From contig JAKUHH010000090.1 of assembly GCA_022701365.1 (NCBI GenBank), positions 749,024 to 813,023 of the forward strand: a DNA stretch of 64,000 bases, read 5' to 3'. Of this stretch, positions 43,214 to 53,503 are shown in pieces; position 1 is the stretch's first letter; each line of letters begins with the position of its first letter. Origin of the DNA: Mycocentrospora acerina (lineage: Eukaryota; Ascomycota; Dothideomycetes; Pleosporales). The notes under the pieces were generated by a model that worked only from the letters and a program-made list of their open reading frames with translations, was not told where the DNA came from and did not search any database. The translations under genes were made by a program, and so were the position numbers.

Positions 43214-45583
43214 CTATGTCATTCCTGCTTTTTTATCGCCTCCCTTCCTCCCTCCTTTCTGCTGTGCCGCCTCATGCTTCCTCAAATCTTCCGATACCTT
43301 GCTGATCTGACTCTTTGTAAGCATCTGCTTGAGATCGTACAGCACATCCGCATCTTCATTTCCGCAGAAGGTAATTGCCACACCGCTTTTACCGGCACGA
43401 CCAGTACGACCGATACGATGTGTGTAGCTCTCAATATTGGTGGCCATGTTGAAGTTGACGACAAGGCTGACGTCTGTGATATCGATACCACGTCCAGCCA
43501 AGTCCGTTGCAACGAGGACATCGATGTGTCCATTCTTGAGGGATGCCAGGGCGGCTTCTCGCTGTTCTTGGGTTTTGCTACCGTGCAAGGTAACGGAGGA
43601 GAAGCCCATGTGCTTGATGTCGCGGGCAATGGCGTCGCAATTGCGCTTGATATTGACAAAGACGATGATGGGGCGAGAGAATTCGCCGCTTTGGAGGATT
43701 TCTTGGAGTCGCTTCTTGCGCTTCTCTTCGCCAGCAACAAACTCGACACGCTGCTCGACGGTTTCGACGGCTTCACCCACATTACCAATTGTCACGATGG
43801 CGGGGCGTCGGAGATATTTCCTTGCTATGCGTTCAACGGCTGTGGGCATGGTGGCTGTGTACATCATCGTTTGCCTATACATGCCGCGCTTCATTTGATT
43901 AGGGTCCTCGGCGGCTTCCGTGTCAGGTTTCTCATTGCCAACAGGGAGCGCGTCGAGAATCTTGTTCACGGGCTCTTCGAAACCCATGTCAATCATGCGG
44001 TCGGCTTCGTCCATGATAACATAGGCGCACTGACTGAGTACAAGGACACGGCGCTCGATGCAGTCGACCAGACGACCAGGCGTAGCAATGATAATCTCCA
44101 CACCGTCACGCATTTGAAAGGCCTGCTCCTCAATCGAGTGTCCACCAACAATGACGGCAGTGTTGAAACCGAGAGGCACAGCAAACTTTCGTGCTTCGAC
44201 CTCAATCTGCTGCGCCAATTCACGCGTTGGTGCCAGAACAAGCGCATATGGACCGTCGTTGCGGTTGGCAACACTGAGAGGAGGGAGTTGGGAAATGTAA
44301 ACGAGAAGCGGCAGAATAAAGGCAGCTGTTTTACCTGAACCAGTGACGGCAACACCGATAAGATCGCGACATTGCAGGGCGATTGGTATGGCAGCACGTT
44401 GGATGGCGGATGGCTCCGTGTAGCCAATCTGATCGACAAGACGCAGGATGTTGTCTGGCAGGCCAGACTCTTGCCAGTTCCGCATGGGGTTGGGGATGGA
44501 GCCTCCCTTTGTGGCAATGTTGAAATCTTCCTTGAAGATACGCCAGTCGCGCTCGCGCATGTGCTCCAGCCTCTTGTCGCTCCAGTGCTTGTCGAGCTGT
44601 GCGCGACCGCCCTCTTCTTTGCGACGCCGCTCCATTTCCAGGATGGCTTCTGCACGCTCCCGCCCAGACTCAGGATCCCGCTCGATCATGGCTTGGATGA
44701 ACTTGTGCGTGCTCTCGTCTGTGACTTGTTCGGTGAAGCCTCCCAGCCTACCTCGACCAAAGAAGTTTGCTTCTGCACGTTGCTGGTAGATGGGGTTGTA
44801 GTCCAAGCTCGTGTCCTCTTCTTCGTTCCACTCAAAGTTGAACTTTTTGTCCGTGGTGCGCTTCCTCTTCTTGCTCGCAGAGAAGGTCGACTGGCTCTTT
44901 TCGGCGCCCATGTACCGCTGCCTGATCAAAGCAGCCTCGCTATCGCCGGATGCCGCCCGCTTCCCCGACTTCTTCTCGGGTACCGGTGGCGGAGCCATGT
45001 CTCTGTTGTTGTTGTTGTTGTTGTTGGCGTTGTTGTTATTATTGCCATTGTTGTCTCTTCCGTCTCGGCTGTCGCGGTTCCTTTCACGCATTGTCGACGA
45101 CGAGGGTCCGGTCGGCACGTCTGGGCGCATCGCCCTAGGCCCTGTGGGAACCGAGTGTGAGCCATCATAAGCACTGGTGGAACGGCCATGTCCATTGTGC
45201 TGCAATGTGCCGTTGGTGCTGCCATTTGTGCTGCCGTTTGCAATGCCGTCCGAAGCCTCTCTTCTCCTGCGCAGCTCGTCAACCTCCCTTTGGCGCTTCT
45301 CAAGCGCAATTCGCTCGCGTTCTGCCTTGGAGAGGAACTTTGGTTTCGCGGCTGCCGCTTCCTTGTCGCGCTTTGCCTTTAGAATGTCGTCGATGCTCGG
45401 CGGCTGCTTCTTCTGCGACGCCCACCCCTTCTTCTGCTTCTTTGCCGAGACTAGCGAGGGGCCCAGTTCTTCTTGTGGCGGCGGCGGCGGCGGTGGTGGT
45501 GGAAGCGCAAGATGCGAGCTCGGCGGAGGAGGTGGAATGCTGTTTTCCCGTGGAGGTGGCGGCGGCGGAGGTATTGATGCCAT
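43214..45583 (-). CDS. PRP28: PRP28, DEAD-box pre-mRNA splicing ATP-dependent RNA helicase
   Basis: U5-associated helicase that exchanges U1 for U6 at the 5' splice site. 789 aa from the ATG at 45583 (MASIPPPPPPP), chosen because it has a strong CCGCCATGG context; the longer frame starts at GTG. The N-terminus is proline-rich, with Asn/Gly runs, and is followed by the Prp28-specific segment FNFEWNEEEDTSLDYNPIY and HWSDKRLEHMRERDWRIFKEDFNI. Helicase motifs: Q motif region (YTEPSAIQRAAIPIAL), I AVTGSGKT, Ia PTRELAQQ, II DEAD, III replaced by TAT, IV-VI including ATDLAGRGID and HRIGRTGRAG. Single exon. Confidence 0.93.
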   Translation of the reverse strand: MASIPPPPPPPRENSIPPPPPSSHLALPPPPPPPPPQEELGPSLVSAKKQKKGWASQKKQPPSIDDILKAKRDKEAAAAKPKFLSKAERERIALEKRQREVDELRRRREASDGIANGSTNGSTNGTLQHNGHGRSTSAYDGSHSVPTGPRAMRPDVPTGPSSSTMRERNRDSRDGRDNNGNNNNNANNNNNNNRDMAPPPVPEKKSGKRAASGDSEAALIRQRYMGAEKSQSTFSASKKRKRTTDKKFNFEWNEEEDTSLDYNPIYQQRAEANFFGRGRLGGFTEQVTDESTHKFIQAMIERDPESGRERAEAILEMERRRKEEGGRAQLDKHWSDKRLEHMRERDWRIFKEDFNIATKGGSIPNPMRNWQESGLPDNILRLVDQIGYTEPSAIQRAAIPIALQCRDLIGVAVTGSGKTAAFILPLLVYISQLPPLSVANRNDGPYALVLAPTRELAQQIEVEARKFAVPLGFNTAVIVGGHSIEEQAFQMRDGVEIIIATPGRLVDCIERRVLVLSQCAYVIMDEADRMIDMGFEEPVNKILDALPVGNEKPDTEAAEDPNQMKRGMYRQTMMYTATMPTAVERIARKYLRRPAIVTIGNVGEAVETVEQRVEFVAGEEKRKKRLQEILQSGEFSRPIIVFVNIKRNCDAIARDIKHMGFSSVTLHGSKTQEQREAALASLKNGHIDVLVATDLAGRGIDITDVSLVVNFNMATNIESYTHRIGRTGRAGKSGVAITFCGNEDADVLYDLKQMLTKSQISKVSEDLRKHEAAQQKGGRKGGDKKAGMT

Positions 45584-46111
45584 GGCGGCGCGGGGCGTGG
45601 ATGTCAGACGGTCTTGTAGCTCTTTAGCGACTCTCCTAGGGTCCACGTGAAATGTAAAGGCTGAGGGTGCTGGGATCTGGCCAAGGATTTGGGGTAAAGT
45701 TGGCGAATGCGACAGTCGAGTGCCGGGGTGAGGGCAATCGCGACATCACGTGCGTGTTTGGTTGCCGACATGCATCCTGGAGCGCGAATCAAAGTAGATA
45801 GTCTAGCACGAGGAAGCACGAACGAGTCCATGATGGGTATCACGTGTGGCACCCTATATGACAAGGAAGCTTGCAAGACTGCAAGCACAAAGTGGTTGGC
45901 TGGGCTCAACAAGCAGCAATCGGTGCACTCCTCCATTCATTCACATACATTAAGTCATACCATGAGCTACACGCTGTACATGATTGACTTTGTCATGTCA
46001 GAGTTTCACGACTAGGTCATCGACCCGTCACTCCGTCGTCGTTGCGCTTTGTCGAGTGCTTCACTTCCATGGCCCCCCATCGTATCATCGTCGCCATGAC
46101 CGGTGACTGCC
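45584..46111. other. Intergenic, 5' flank of PRP28 and 3' flank of PUP3
   Basis: 528 bp with no supported gene. Moderately AT-rich near PUP3. Confidence 0.5.
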
Positions 46112-46796
46112 CTAATCCTGCCTACCCTTCAATAACCGCTTCGTCACCTTGTCCTTTTCAATAATGTAGACGTGTGCACCCCAGCCAGACAGCGCGTCTC
46201 GGTCGACGGCGTTGAGCAGTGCCTGTGAAATGGTCTCGAAGAGGTCTTCTGGTCCCTGGCGCCAATGTCAGCCTTTTCTGTTCCTCTTTTGTTCCGCCAT
46301 TTGCTTCTTCTCCTTCCTCTTCGTCTTCTTCTTCTTCAACATACCAGATCTGGCTCCCACAGGCCCTCGCAGGTGCCAAACAGCTGGTCGCTCGCGGTGC
46401 CGCTGACGATAAAGTCCTTGGCAAAGTCGATGCAGCCAATGCTGTCGAAGCCGCAGATGAAGGGCTTCCCGGTTGTCTGGTTGATGCCGGCAATGACGGG
46501 GCTGACAAAGTAGGGTCCGAAGCGCTTCTCGTACAGCGACGACGAGACGAGATTGGCCATGGTCTGGGGCGAGATGTTGCGCTCCTCACGCAGGCGGTAC
46601 ATGTTGACCTTGTAGCGGAAGAGGTCCGAGACGGTGGCGACGTCGGTGGCGAGCCCCGTCAGGCCGAGGAAGACGTCGCCGTACTGGAAGATTTTGGGGA
46701 AGTTGTTGGAGATGGTGAGGGCCTGCATGCCCAGGCGCAGGTCGCAGGCAATGGCCACGCAGTCCTTGCCCACCATGGCCACGGCAGCGCCGCCAT
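46112..46796 (-). CDS. PUP3: 20S proteasome subunit beta-3 (first exon not located)
   Basis: Non-catalytic beta subunit of the 20S core. Exons 46796-46345 and 46255-46112 (88 nt intron) encode GGAAVAMVGKDCVAIACDLRLG through KRLLKGRQD, the complete conserved body, with FVSPVIAGI, FICGFDSIGCID and FIVSGTASDQLFGTCEG. The open frame upstream begins with GTG, and a branch-like CTGAC plus CTAG acceptor at 46797 shows that one short 5' exon ending in phase 1 lies upstream. In the family this exon encodes about 6-10 residues. I could not pick it with confidence, because the region to 47400 is full of tandem repeats. Confidence 0.88.
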
Positions 46797-46839
46797 CTAG
46801 CGAAGCGTCAGCGGTGGTCACTTTGAGAGTGAGGTCGAG

Positions 46840-47285
46840 ACATGTGTGTTTACAAGTACAGACACATGTCTATCAAGTGTAGAAATATGTCTATACAAGC
46901 ACAAACATAGATGTGTCTATACAAGTGTAGAGATGCGTCTATGCAAGCACAAACATATATCTACACAAGTGTAGAGACATGTCCATGCATGCATAAACAT
47001 GCAACTACACCAGCATATGCAACGAGAGAGAAGAGAGCATGCACAGAGGAGTGCATGTCAAGGAACAGGCGTACTTATGGAAAAGGGCGATGACTGCGCA
47101 TGCTGTTAGCTCCACTGGCGGGACCGAGGGCGGCGGTGCATACCATGCTGTGGTGTGGTGTGGTGTGGGGGGTGGTGGTGTAGGGTGTGGTGGTGTAGGG
47201 TGTAGTGTGCAGTGTGTGGTGTGCAGCGTGTGGTGTGCAGCGTGTGGTGTGCAGCGTGGTGTGCGTAGGGTGTGGCTGAGGCGGT
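46840..47285. repeat. Tandem-repeat block upstream of PUP3
   Basis: Two arrays: about three diverged ~46-bp units with ACAAGTGTAGAGA and CAAGCACAAACAT (46840-47000), and a GT-rich array with GTGTGGTGTGCAGC units (about 47145-47270). The block sits in the presumed first intron or promoter of PUP3, between it and the divergent mL59 gene. Confidence 0.8.
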
Positions 47286-47589
47286 GGTGTATGGTGTGGA
47301 ATACTACCACGGCTGCTGCTGCTGCTGGGCGACGTCGGGGTTTAGGTGACAGCTTCCCTCGCGGCGGGCGGGCAAGAGCTCCACCCACGACGCTGCGTCA
47401 CGCTAGTTCCATGATGGCAGTAGCTCGACTCGCACCCGCCGCCTTGGCAACAATTTGTCCACGCCGCAGCCTCACACACACGCGTGCCGGTACTCGTCCT
47501 CGCCCACACTCGTGCTCACACCCGCCCCCACTTGTCCTCATACCCGTGCCTACGCCTACGCCAACGCCAACACCAACACCGCCCCCGCC
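47286..47589. promoter_or_regulatory. 5' flank of mL59 gene
   Basis: C-rich/ACC-rich leader just upstream of the start, with a (GCT)n run near 47313-47328. In-frame codons extend upstream but without a convincing ATG. Confidence 0.4.
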
Positions 47590-48358
47590 ATGAGCGCCCA
47601 ACGCCAGCTCGACATGGCCAGGTCGCTGCCCCCGCGCCTCCTCCGCTTCTTCCAGCGATACCCCCCGCCCGCCCTCTTCCCCAGCATCACGTCGCAAATA
47701 CAGGCGGACCTGTCGCCTGCACTCACACCTGCACCTGTACCTGCACCTACACCCGCACCCGCCGTCCCAGAGCCCGTGTCCACCACCCCGCCCTCAGACC
47801 CCAATGCCTCTGTGCTCCAAGCCTCGTCGCTGCCATCTTCCACCACCATCACCGCCGCCTCAGCACCCGTCCTCTACACCAGCGAGCCCGCCTCTCCCCC
47901 AGACCTGCCCTACCCAAACCCGTTCCTGCCCACAAAAAACTTCGCAACCGGGCGCTGGCACGGCCCCGTCTTTGGACTGCGCAAACAGGCCGACCTCGTC
48001 AAGCTCGCCGCTTCGCACGGCGTCGTCGACCTCCTCCCATGGACCATCAAGAAGCCCGGCGAAAAGGAGAAGCGGCGCATTGACAAGGGCTTGCAGGTCA
48101 AGGGCACCGGCGAGGGCCAGAAGGTCAAGGGCAAGATGTGGGAGAGGACCATGAAGGGGCGCTTGGAGATGAGGAGACAGGCCATGTTGAACATGCCCAA
48201 CTTGATCCAGGAATGGAAACAGGTAAGTCTTGGCCTGAGCTTGACGGCAACGACGACAGCAACGTCGTCAACGTCACCGCCACCTACCGCTGCTAACAAT
48301 CCTGCAGAAGGGACACGGACGAGGGTGGAAGAAGTGGCCCAGTGGAAAGGCCAAATAA
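47590..48358 (+). CDS. MRPL25: Mitochondrial large ribosomal subunit protein mL59 (MRPL25)
   Basis: Fungus-specific mitoribosomal protein. 227 aa, exons 47590-48222 and 48308-48358 (85 nt intron). Starts MSAQRQLDMARSLPPRLLRFFQRYPPP. A Pro/Ala/Thr low-complexity insertion (residues about 40-105) follows, then the diagnostic core NPFLPTKNFATGRWHGPVFGLRKQADLVKLA, KVKGKMWERTMKGRLEMRRQAM and, across the intron, MIQEWKQ-like NLIQEWKQ joined to KGHGRGWKKWPSGKAK. The repetitive Pro-rich insertion is longer than the core needs and is probably disordered. Confidence 0.9.
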
Positions 48359-48679
48359 AATGGGCGTCTCTTTTCCTGGTGCGCTGCGCCATGTCTTGCA
48401 CGTGGAACCGCATCAGCTGTGTATATTTACGTGTATGGGAATCTCACTTGGAACATATCCCTCGAGCATGGGCTAGACGTCTCCCTCGGCTACAATTCAG
48501 TAATAGCTGTGCATTTTGCATTGCTTCCTCCAAAAATGCTCGGCTGCGACAAACTTGGGAATCTGCCATGTCCTCTCCTAGACCTTCTTCTTCTTCTTCT
48601 TCTTCTTCTTCTTCTTCTTCTTCCTCTTCCCATCCCCCACCACATTCCAGAAGCACACACGTCGAAAAAAAAGAACCCT
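48359..48679. repeat. Convergent 3' space with (CTT)n microsatellite
   Basis: A CTT run of about 16 repeats lies at 48584-48632, between the 3' ends of mL59 (+) and the next gene (-). It makes spurious poly-Ser/Leu/Glu frames. Confidence 0.85.
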
Positions 48680-49741
48680 TTACATGACCATCTCCTCGTC
48701 CCCATACGTCTGCGGCATACCGTACTCTCTCGCATACGCAAACGCTCCATAATTGTTCTCCATGTCCAGTATACTCCCCACGTTCTTCTCCCACAACCCC
48801 CCATTCAGCCCCACATTGTTGTTGTACACTGGGTCTGTCGCCTGGCTGTACCTGCTCGATTCCTTCTCCTTCTTCTCTGCCTCGCGTGCAGACTCCTCGT
48901 ACTCGCGCCGGGCCATCATCTCGTATCCCGACGCCATGTATGGCTCAGCCATCTGTTCTGCACCGTGATCCATGCTCTGGTTCAGCTGTTGCTGGTGGCT
49001 TTGGATTTCCTCCTGTTGAGCACGCTCTTCCACCATCTTCTCATATCTTAGCTTCGCCATGGCCTCCTCCTGCGCAACGCTTGACGGCGGCCAGTCATAG
49101 AGCTGCCGCGACATGTTGTAGTCACTGCCAGCCGGGTATCCCTGACGACCTGTTGGCGGCGAGATTCGCCACAGCTCCAGTAGACGCAGTCGTTGATCGT
49201 CATCTGCATTCTGGAAGAGATCAATCTGAGAAGGAAACAAAAGAGAGGGGTCAATGCTATTGCGCAACAAAACAGCCTCGAGCTGAGACGAGTCAATATG
49301 CGTTTTGCCCCCCGCAGTCTCAAAAGTAGAACGACAGGACGGAGCTACATGATGAGAATGTGTGTAGTGTGACGAAGCGTAAACAATCGTCTTTGGTGTC
49401 TCTTGCGGCTGCACTTGCTGTTGCACAGGTGGTGGCTGCACTTGCTGTTGGGCCGGTGGCGTTTGCTGCGACACCGCATGGGACAAATTCATGTGAGCAG
49501 AAAACAATTGCGCGAGTTCGTCTTGCTGCATATTTGCGTCCTCTTGCGTCTTTGCTCGAATGTTGATGCCCGTTGATATGGAGCCGCACTATGACGTAAT
49601 GGTCAGTGAATGTCCCGCCGTCATGACGAGACGACATCGTCTTACGTGTGAGCAGGCAATGTTTTGTGAAAACACTTGAGGACTGTAAAGCACAGACGTG
49701 TTGTAGTTGCAGTTGCAGTGGTGGACCAGAATGGGTTGCAT
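48680..49741 (-). CDS. Unknown protein with N-terminal Cys knuckles and Gln-rich region
   Basis: Not recognised. Model: exons 49741-49646 and 49588-48680, 334 aa. The 57 nt intron joins NIACSH to CGSISTGINIRAK, completing a HHCNCNYN ... CSHC pair that could bind a metal. Then comes MQQDELAQLFSAHMNLSH, a Pro/Gln-rich tract (TPPAQQQVQPPPVQQQ), and a conserved-looking segment (IDPSLLFPSQIDLFQNADD, LRLLELWRISPP). A coiled Glu/Gln-rich region precedes an acidic end (YGDEEMVM). The frame from 49531 alone would miss the Cys exon. Possibly a transcription-related protein; that is a guess from composition. Confidence 0.65.
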
Positions 49742-50741
49742 GTTTGGATATTGGGTATCAACAGGCAGGCAGGCAAGCAGGCAGGCAGTTGACAACGAGA
49801 CGAGAAACTCTTTGGAACAGGAGGCTGCGAGTTAGTCAAAAGTGAATGCTCGACTTGAAGCAAGATCAGTGAGAAGCTCGGACTAGCTCGAGTACTGTGA
49901 GCTGGCGTCTGCAGGTGCGGTTGCTATGAGAGAGAGCACGTCTTGTCAACGAAGATTGGGCGCCGAGACGTGGCGCATACAACACAATGGCGCCTTTGTG
50001 CGGAGACTGACTGTAAAGCCAGAAAACAGACAGGAGAGTGTTTGGGGCGAGTGAGCAAGGAAGAGGTATAGAGCTTGTTTCCAGACGTCAGTTGCGGGCG
50101 GCGTGGTGGCAGTCCCTTATGTAGTGCTCAAAAGGTCAAGCAGGTGACAGGTCAGGCAGAATAGGCGGGCGGATTTTGTCACCCACGCTCCAGTTAGTCG
50201 AGGGTCTGAAACATAAAACGGAGGGCTAGCCAGCGTACAGCCAATGGAAGGTTGCTGCCGTCTGCAAAAAAATGGTCGACAACACATCAACTCAGAATTG
50301 GCGGGTACGCACGCGTTGGAGCGGGCCAGGTGAGTGGTGCGCGATTGGAGTGGCCATGGCCAGCGAGGCTGGCGATCAGAGCAGGCCATGCAGCGCCGAC
50401 GTCGAAGCATACCACATATCACACATCACATACCACCAGGCGAAGCACGGGAGGCGAGCTGTAGGGCGATATCCCATTGCTGACCCTGGTGGGGTGACTA
50501 GCCGCGGGGGGGAGAGAGAGGGGCCTCACGTTCGGCCTGGCTGACTAAGAGAGAGCTTAGCTCCAACCCCAACTCCATACGCGCATCTCCCAACTGCCTA
50601 CGCATCGCCATCGCCGAGCTCCGCAGTCAACCCTCCCGCCAGCCACGACACCCCCACCGACCTGCACACCTTTCCCTGCCCACGTGCCCACGTGCCCTCG
50701 GTCCCTGAAAGCATTGCACACCTGCATCTCCTGCAGTCACC
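49742..50741. promoter_or_regulatory. Divergent promoter region with AGGC repeats
   Basis: 1 kb between the Cys/Gln protein (-) and PRE10 (+). An AGGC tetranucleotide run lies at 49763-49788, close to the minus-strand start. GGGGGGAGAGAGAGG at about 50507-50521 and a CT/CA-rich leader before PRE10 are the other notable compositions. Confidence 0.45.
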
Positions 50742-51824
50742 ATGGCAAGCCTGCTCCATGGATGTTAGTGCCGCGAGTCCCCAGACTAACCGCCCACGCA
50801 GACGTCCATAGGCACAGGCTACGACCTGTCCAACTCAGTCTTCTCTCCCGATGGCCGAAACTTCCAGGTGCGCCCACGCCAGCCAGCGTTGTGCGGGGCA
50901 GCAGCTCACACGTACAGGTTGAATACGCAGTCAAGGCGGTCGAGAACGGTGGCACAGCAGTCGGAATCAAGTGCAAAGATGGCGTTGTGCTGGCCCTAGA
51001 GAAGCTTGTGACGAGCAAGCTGCTGAAGCCAGGGGCGAACAAGAGAATAGCAACCGTCGACAGGAACATGGGTATCGTAAGCAGGCACGCCAACGTTGGC
51101 GCAGGATCGAGCTGACATTGCTTGTCCAGGTCTCTTCTGGTCTGCTGCCCGACGGCCGCCACTTTGTGTCACGGGCTCGCGACGAGGCGGCACAGTGGCG
51201 GCAACTCTACAAGGCGCCCATCCCTGCTGCGTCTCTCGCCGACCGCATGGGAAGCTACGCCCAGGCCTACACTCTCTACTCGAGCGTGCGACCATTCGGT
51301 GTGACTGCAATCATTGGAGCGTGGGATGCCGAGGCAGAGCTACCAGTCGACGGCCAGGTTGGTTCAGGACCCAAGACCGGCTCAGGTGGCAAGAAGGAAG
51401 GCGCAAAGCACGGCGGCCCGTCTCTATACATGATCGAGCCGAGTGGCCTATACTGGGTATGCATGCGACTGATTGAGAAGCATTTGAATTACGCTAATGA
51501 CTGGCACAGGGCTACTACGGTGCAGCAACAGGCAAGGGACGGCAGATTGCCAAGTCGGAGCTCGAGAAGCTCAACCTCTCCGAAGGACAACTTTCACTTG
51601 AGGAAGGTGTCAAGGAGGCGGCACGCATCATCTATGTCGCACACGACGACAACAAGGACAAGGAGTTTGAGCTGGAAATGACTTGGATTAGCAATCTGGA
51701 GGGCCCTACCAAAGGCAAACACCAGGAGGTGCCAAAGGAGATCCGGGAGGAAGCAGAGAGGCTCGCGAAGAAGGCACTGGAGGGAGACGATGATGATGAG
51801 GACGAGGAGAAGATGCAGGAGTAA
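50742..51824 (+). CDS. PRE10: 20S proteasome subunit alpha-7 (PSMA3 type)
   Basis: Alpha-ring subunit of the 20S core. Five exons: 50742-50744 (ATG alone), 50802-50867, 50918-51076, 51130-51456 and 51510-51824; 289 aa. Splicing ATG directly to ACGTCCATA gives MTSIGTGYDLSNSVFSPDGR, the invariant start of this subunit, and requires a GC-AG intron (GCAAGC...CACGCAG). A GT donor 22 bp downstream (GTTAGT after ATGGAT) would give MDTSIG with a 36 nt intron and is less likely. Further marks: VEYAVKAVENGG, VRPFGVTAI, YMIEPSGLYWGYYGAATGKGRQ. A ~25-residue Gly/Lys insertion (about 170-195) precedes YMIEPSG. The acidic tail is DDDDEDEEKMQE. Confidence 0.93.
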
Positions 51825-52196
51825 GCATGGGATGGGCTAGATCACGCTATCGGTGAACTATAGACGACTATGCATGATAACGAACAGCCTTTGCGAGCAA
51901 CTTTACGAATTTCCAAGAAAAGAAAAGGCATGCCACCATTAAAGGCAGCCACCACTAAAGGCAGCCACCACTTCATACTCTTCCCATTTGTCCTAGGTAT
52001 GCGTGAAGAGATGCTACTTTGATGTTACGCCAGGAGCATGCAGCTACCTTGGCCCCACTCTGCGCCAGTCACGATTCGAAAACGGCAAAAACGCTAATGA
52101 ACGCTGTGTGGAAGGGGTACCGACAGCTTGTAAACAAACTACCACTTTCGACGTATTTCATTTACAAGCAATCACTCAGACACAATTGTTCCAGTC
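51825..52196. repeat. Intergenic with short 17-bp repeat
   Basis: GCCACCATTAAAGGCA-type unit occurs about three times at 51930-51973. Otherwise PRE10 3' flank and phosphatase promoter. Confidence 0.6.
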
Positions 52197-52925
52197 ATGC
52201 CACCAACACTTGTCCTCATCCGCCACGCACAGGCTGAACACAATGTCGCCAACGACTGGTCCATTCATGACGCTCCACTCACTGAACTCGGCAAGCACCA
52301 GCAGAGCGCTGAACTGCAAGAAAGCTTAAAAAACAGCAGAATTGGCAACCAAGTGGAGCTCATCATTGTCAGCGCACAGCGTCGCACATTACAAACTGCC
52401 TCTATTGGTCTAGACTGGCTGATCAAGAAGGGCATTAGAGTCATTCCAGACGCTGGATGGCAAGAAATCTGCGATAAGCCTTGCGACACTGGCTCTCCCA
52501 TTCCCATCATCTCTGCCGAGTTCCCTCAATTTGACTTCTCGAGCGTGGATCCGAGCTTCCCTGATAAGACGACTGACGTCGCCAACAACCCGTACGCATT
52601 CACTCAAAAGGCTATCCTTGCCCGTGGCCAGAGCTGCCTGAAAGCCCTCTATCAACGTCCAGAAAAGGTCATTGCTGTGGTTTCCCACGCCGGCTTCCTG
52701 CGCACGGCAGTGTGTAACAGGAGGTTCTTCAATGCCGACTGGCGGGTGTTTGAATTTGACCAGGCCAAGATGGAGGAGAGCGAAGCGAACGGGGAGGCCA
52801 AGTTTGTACTGAAGGAATGGGAAGAGACGGAGAAGAACGGAGGAGGGATGGGAAGAAGTGAGGTAGGCTTCTTTGGAGTGGTGGACGCAGACTTTCCACC
52901 AGAGGTCGAAGATGCGATCGAGTAG
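52197..52925 (+). CDS. Histidine phosphatase (phosphoglycerate mutase-like superfamily)
   Basis: Single exon, 242 aa. The catalytic motif LIRHAQAEHN starts at residue 7 (His as phospho-acceptor), ISAQRRT-like VSAQRRTLQTA supplies the second Arg, and VVSHAGFLRT supplies the second His. Similar to fungal PMU1-type phosphatases acting on small phosphorylated molecules; substrate unknown. No targeting signal. The C-terminal third is Glu-rich. Confidence 0.85.
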   Translation: MPPTLVLIRHAQAEHNVANDWSIHDAPLTELGKHQQSAELQESLKNSRIGNQVELIIVSAQRRTLQTASIGLDWLIKKGIRVIPDAGWQEICDKPCDTGSPIPIISAEFPQFDFSSVDPSFPDKTTDVANNPYAFTQKAILARGQSCLKALYQRPEKVIAVVSHAGFLRTAVCNRRFFNADWRVFEFDQAKMEESEANGEAKFVLKEWEETEKNGGGMGRSEVGFFGVVDADFPPEVEDAIE

Positions 52926-53503
52926 GCAGGAACAGGCCAAGATAGAGGACAAGGCTGAAGGACTAGACGCGGCGGGCAAGCCGGTACTTGTACAAGCTAA
53001 TGCATGAACTGGGTGCACGTCGTGTCTACGAAGGAGCTATGCTCAGGAGCTACAGTTACAAAGTGGAGAACATAGCATGCAATCAGAACTGAATTACAGA
53101 ACGATTACAGGCCTCACTAAACGCTGCTCGTGGTGCTATTCCCGGAATGTCGACTTGACGATACGATCCAGACCGATGGAAAAAGGTACTAATCATGCAT
53201 CTCCTTTGCGCCATACACTCCAAAGACCATGCCGATCAGAATGCCCCACCAAACTTTATGATGATGATGCCGCTATGTGCAAATGGGCCAAAGTCCTGCA
53301 TGCAATGAGTACCCCTGACCCGCAATCTATTGTACTACAGCAACGAACTAGGATCTCTATGGACTCGGGTGCAACCGTGTACAAGTATCCTAGAAACGTC
53401 AGTGAGCCTATATATTACTGGGCGCAATCATCGATTGAACTGCGAGCCGTTTCCCTCTCCCACACTCTCCCTCTTGCCGGCATCCGTTGCCCGTCCCCCC
53501 CCC
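52926..53503. other. Intergenic, 5' flank of Cys-rich membrane protein
   Basis: 578 bp with no gene. The last ten bases before the downstream ATG are a C homopolymer run. Confidence 0.5.

Noticed and set aside
46819..46843. 25 nt intron joining ATGTCTCGACC to PUP3
   Set aside because: The encoded N-terminus looks plausible, but introns this short are not known in fungi; kept only as an open question.
47005..47388. 127-residue minus-strand ORF
   Set aside because: Consists of GT-rich repeat translation (Thr/His/Pro runs).
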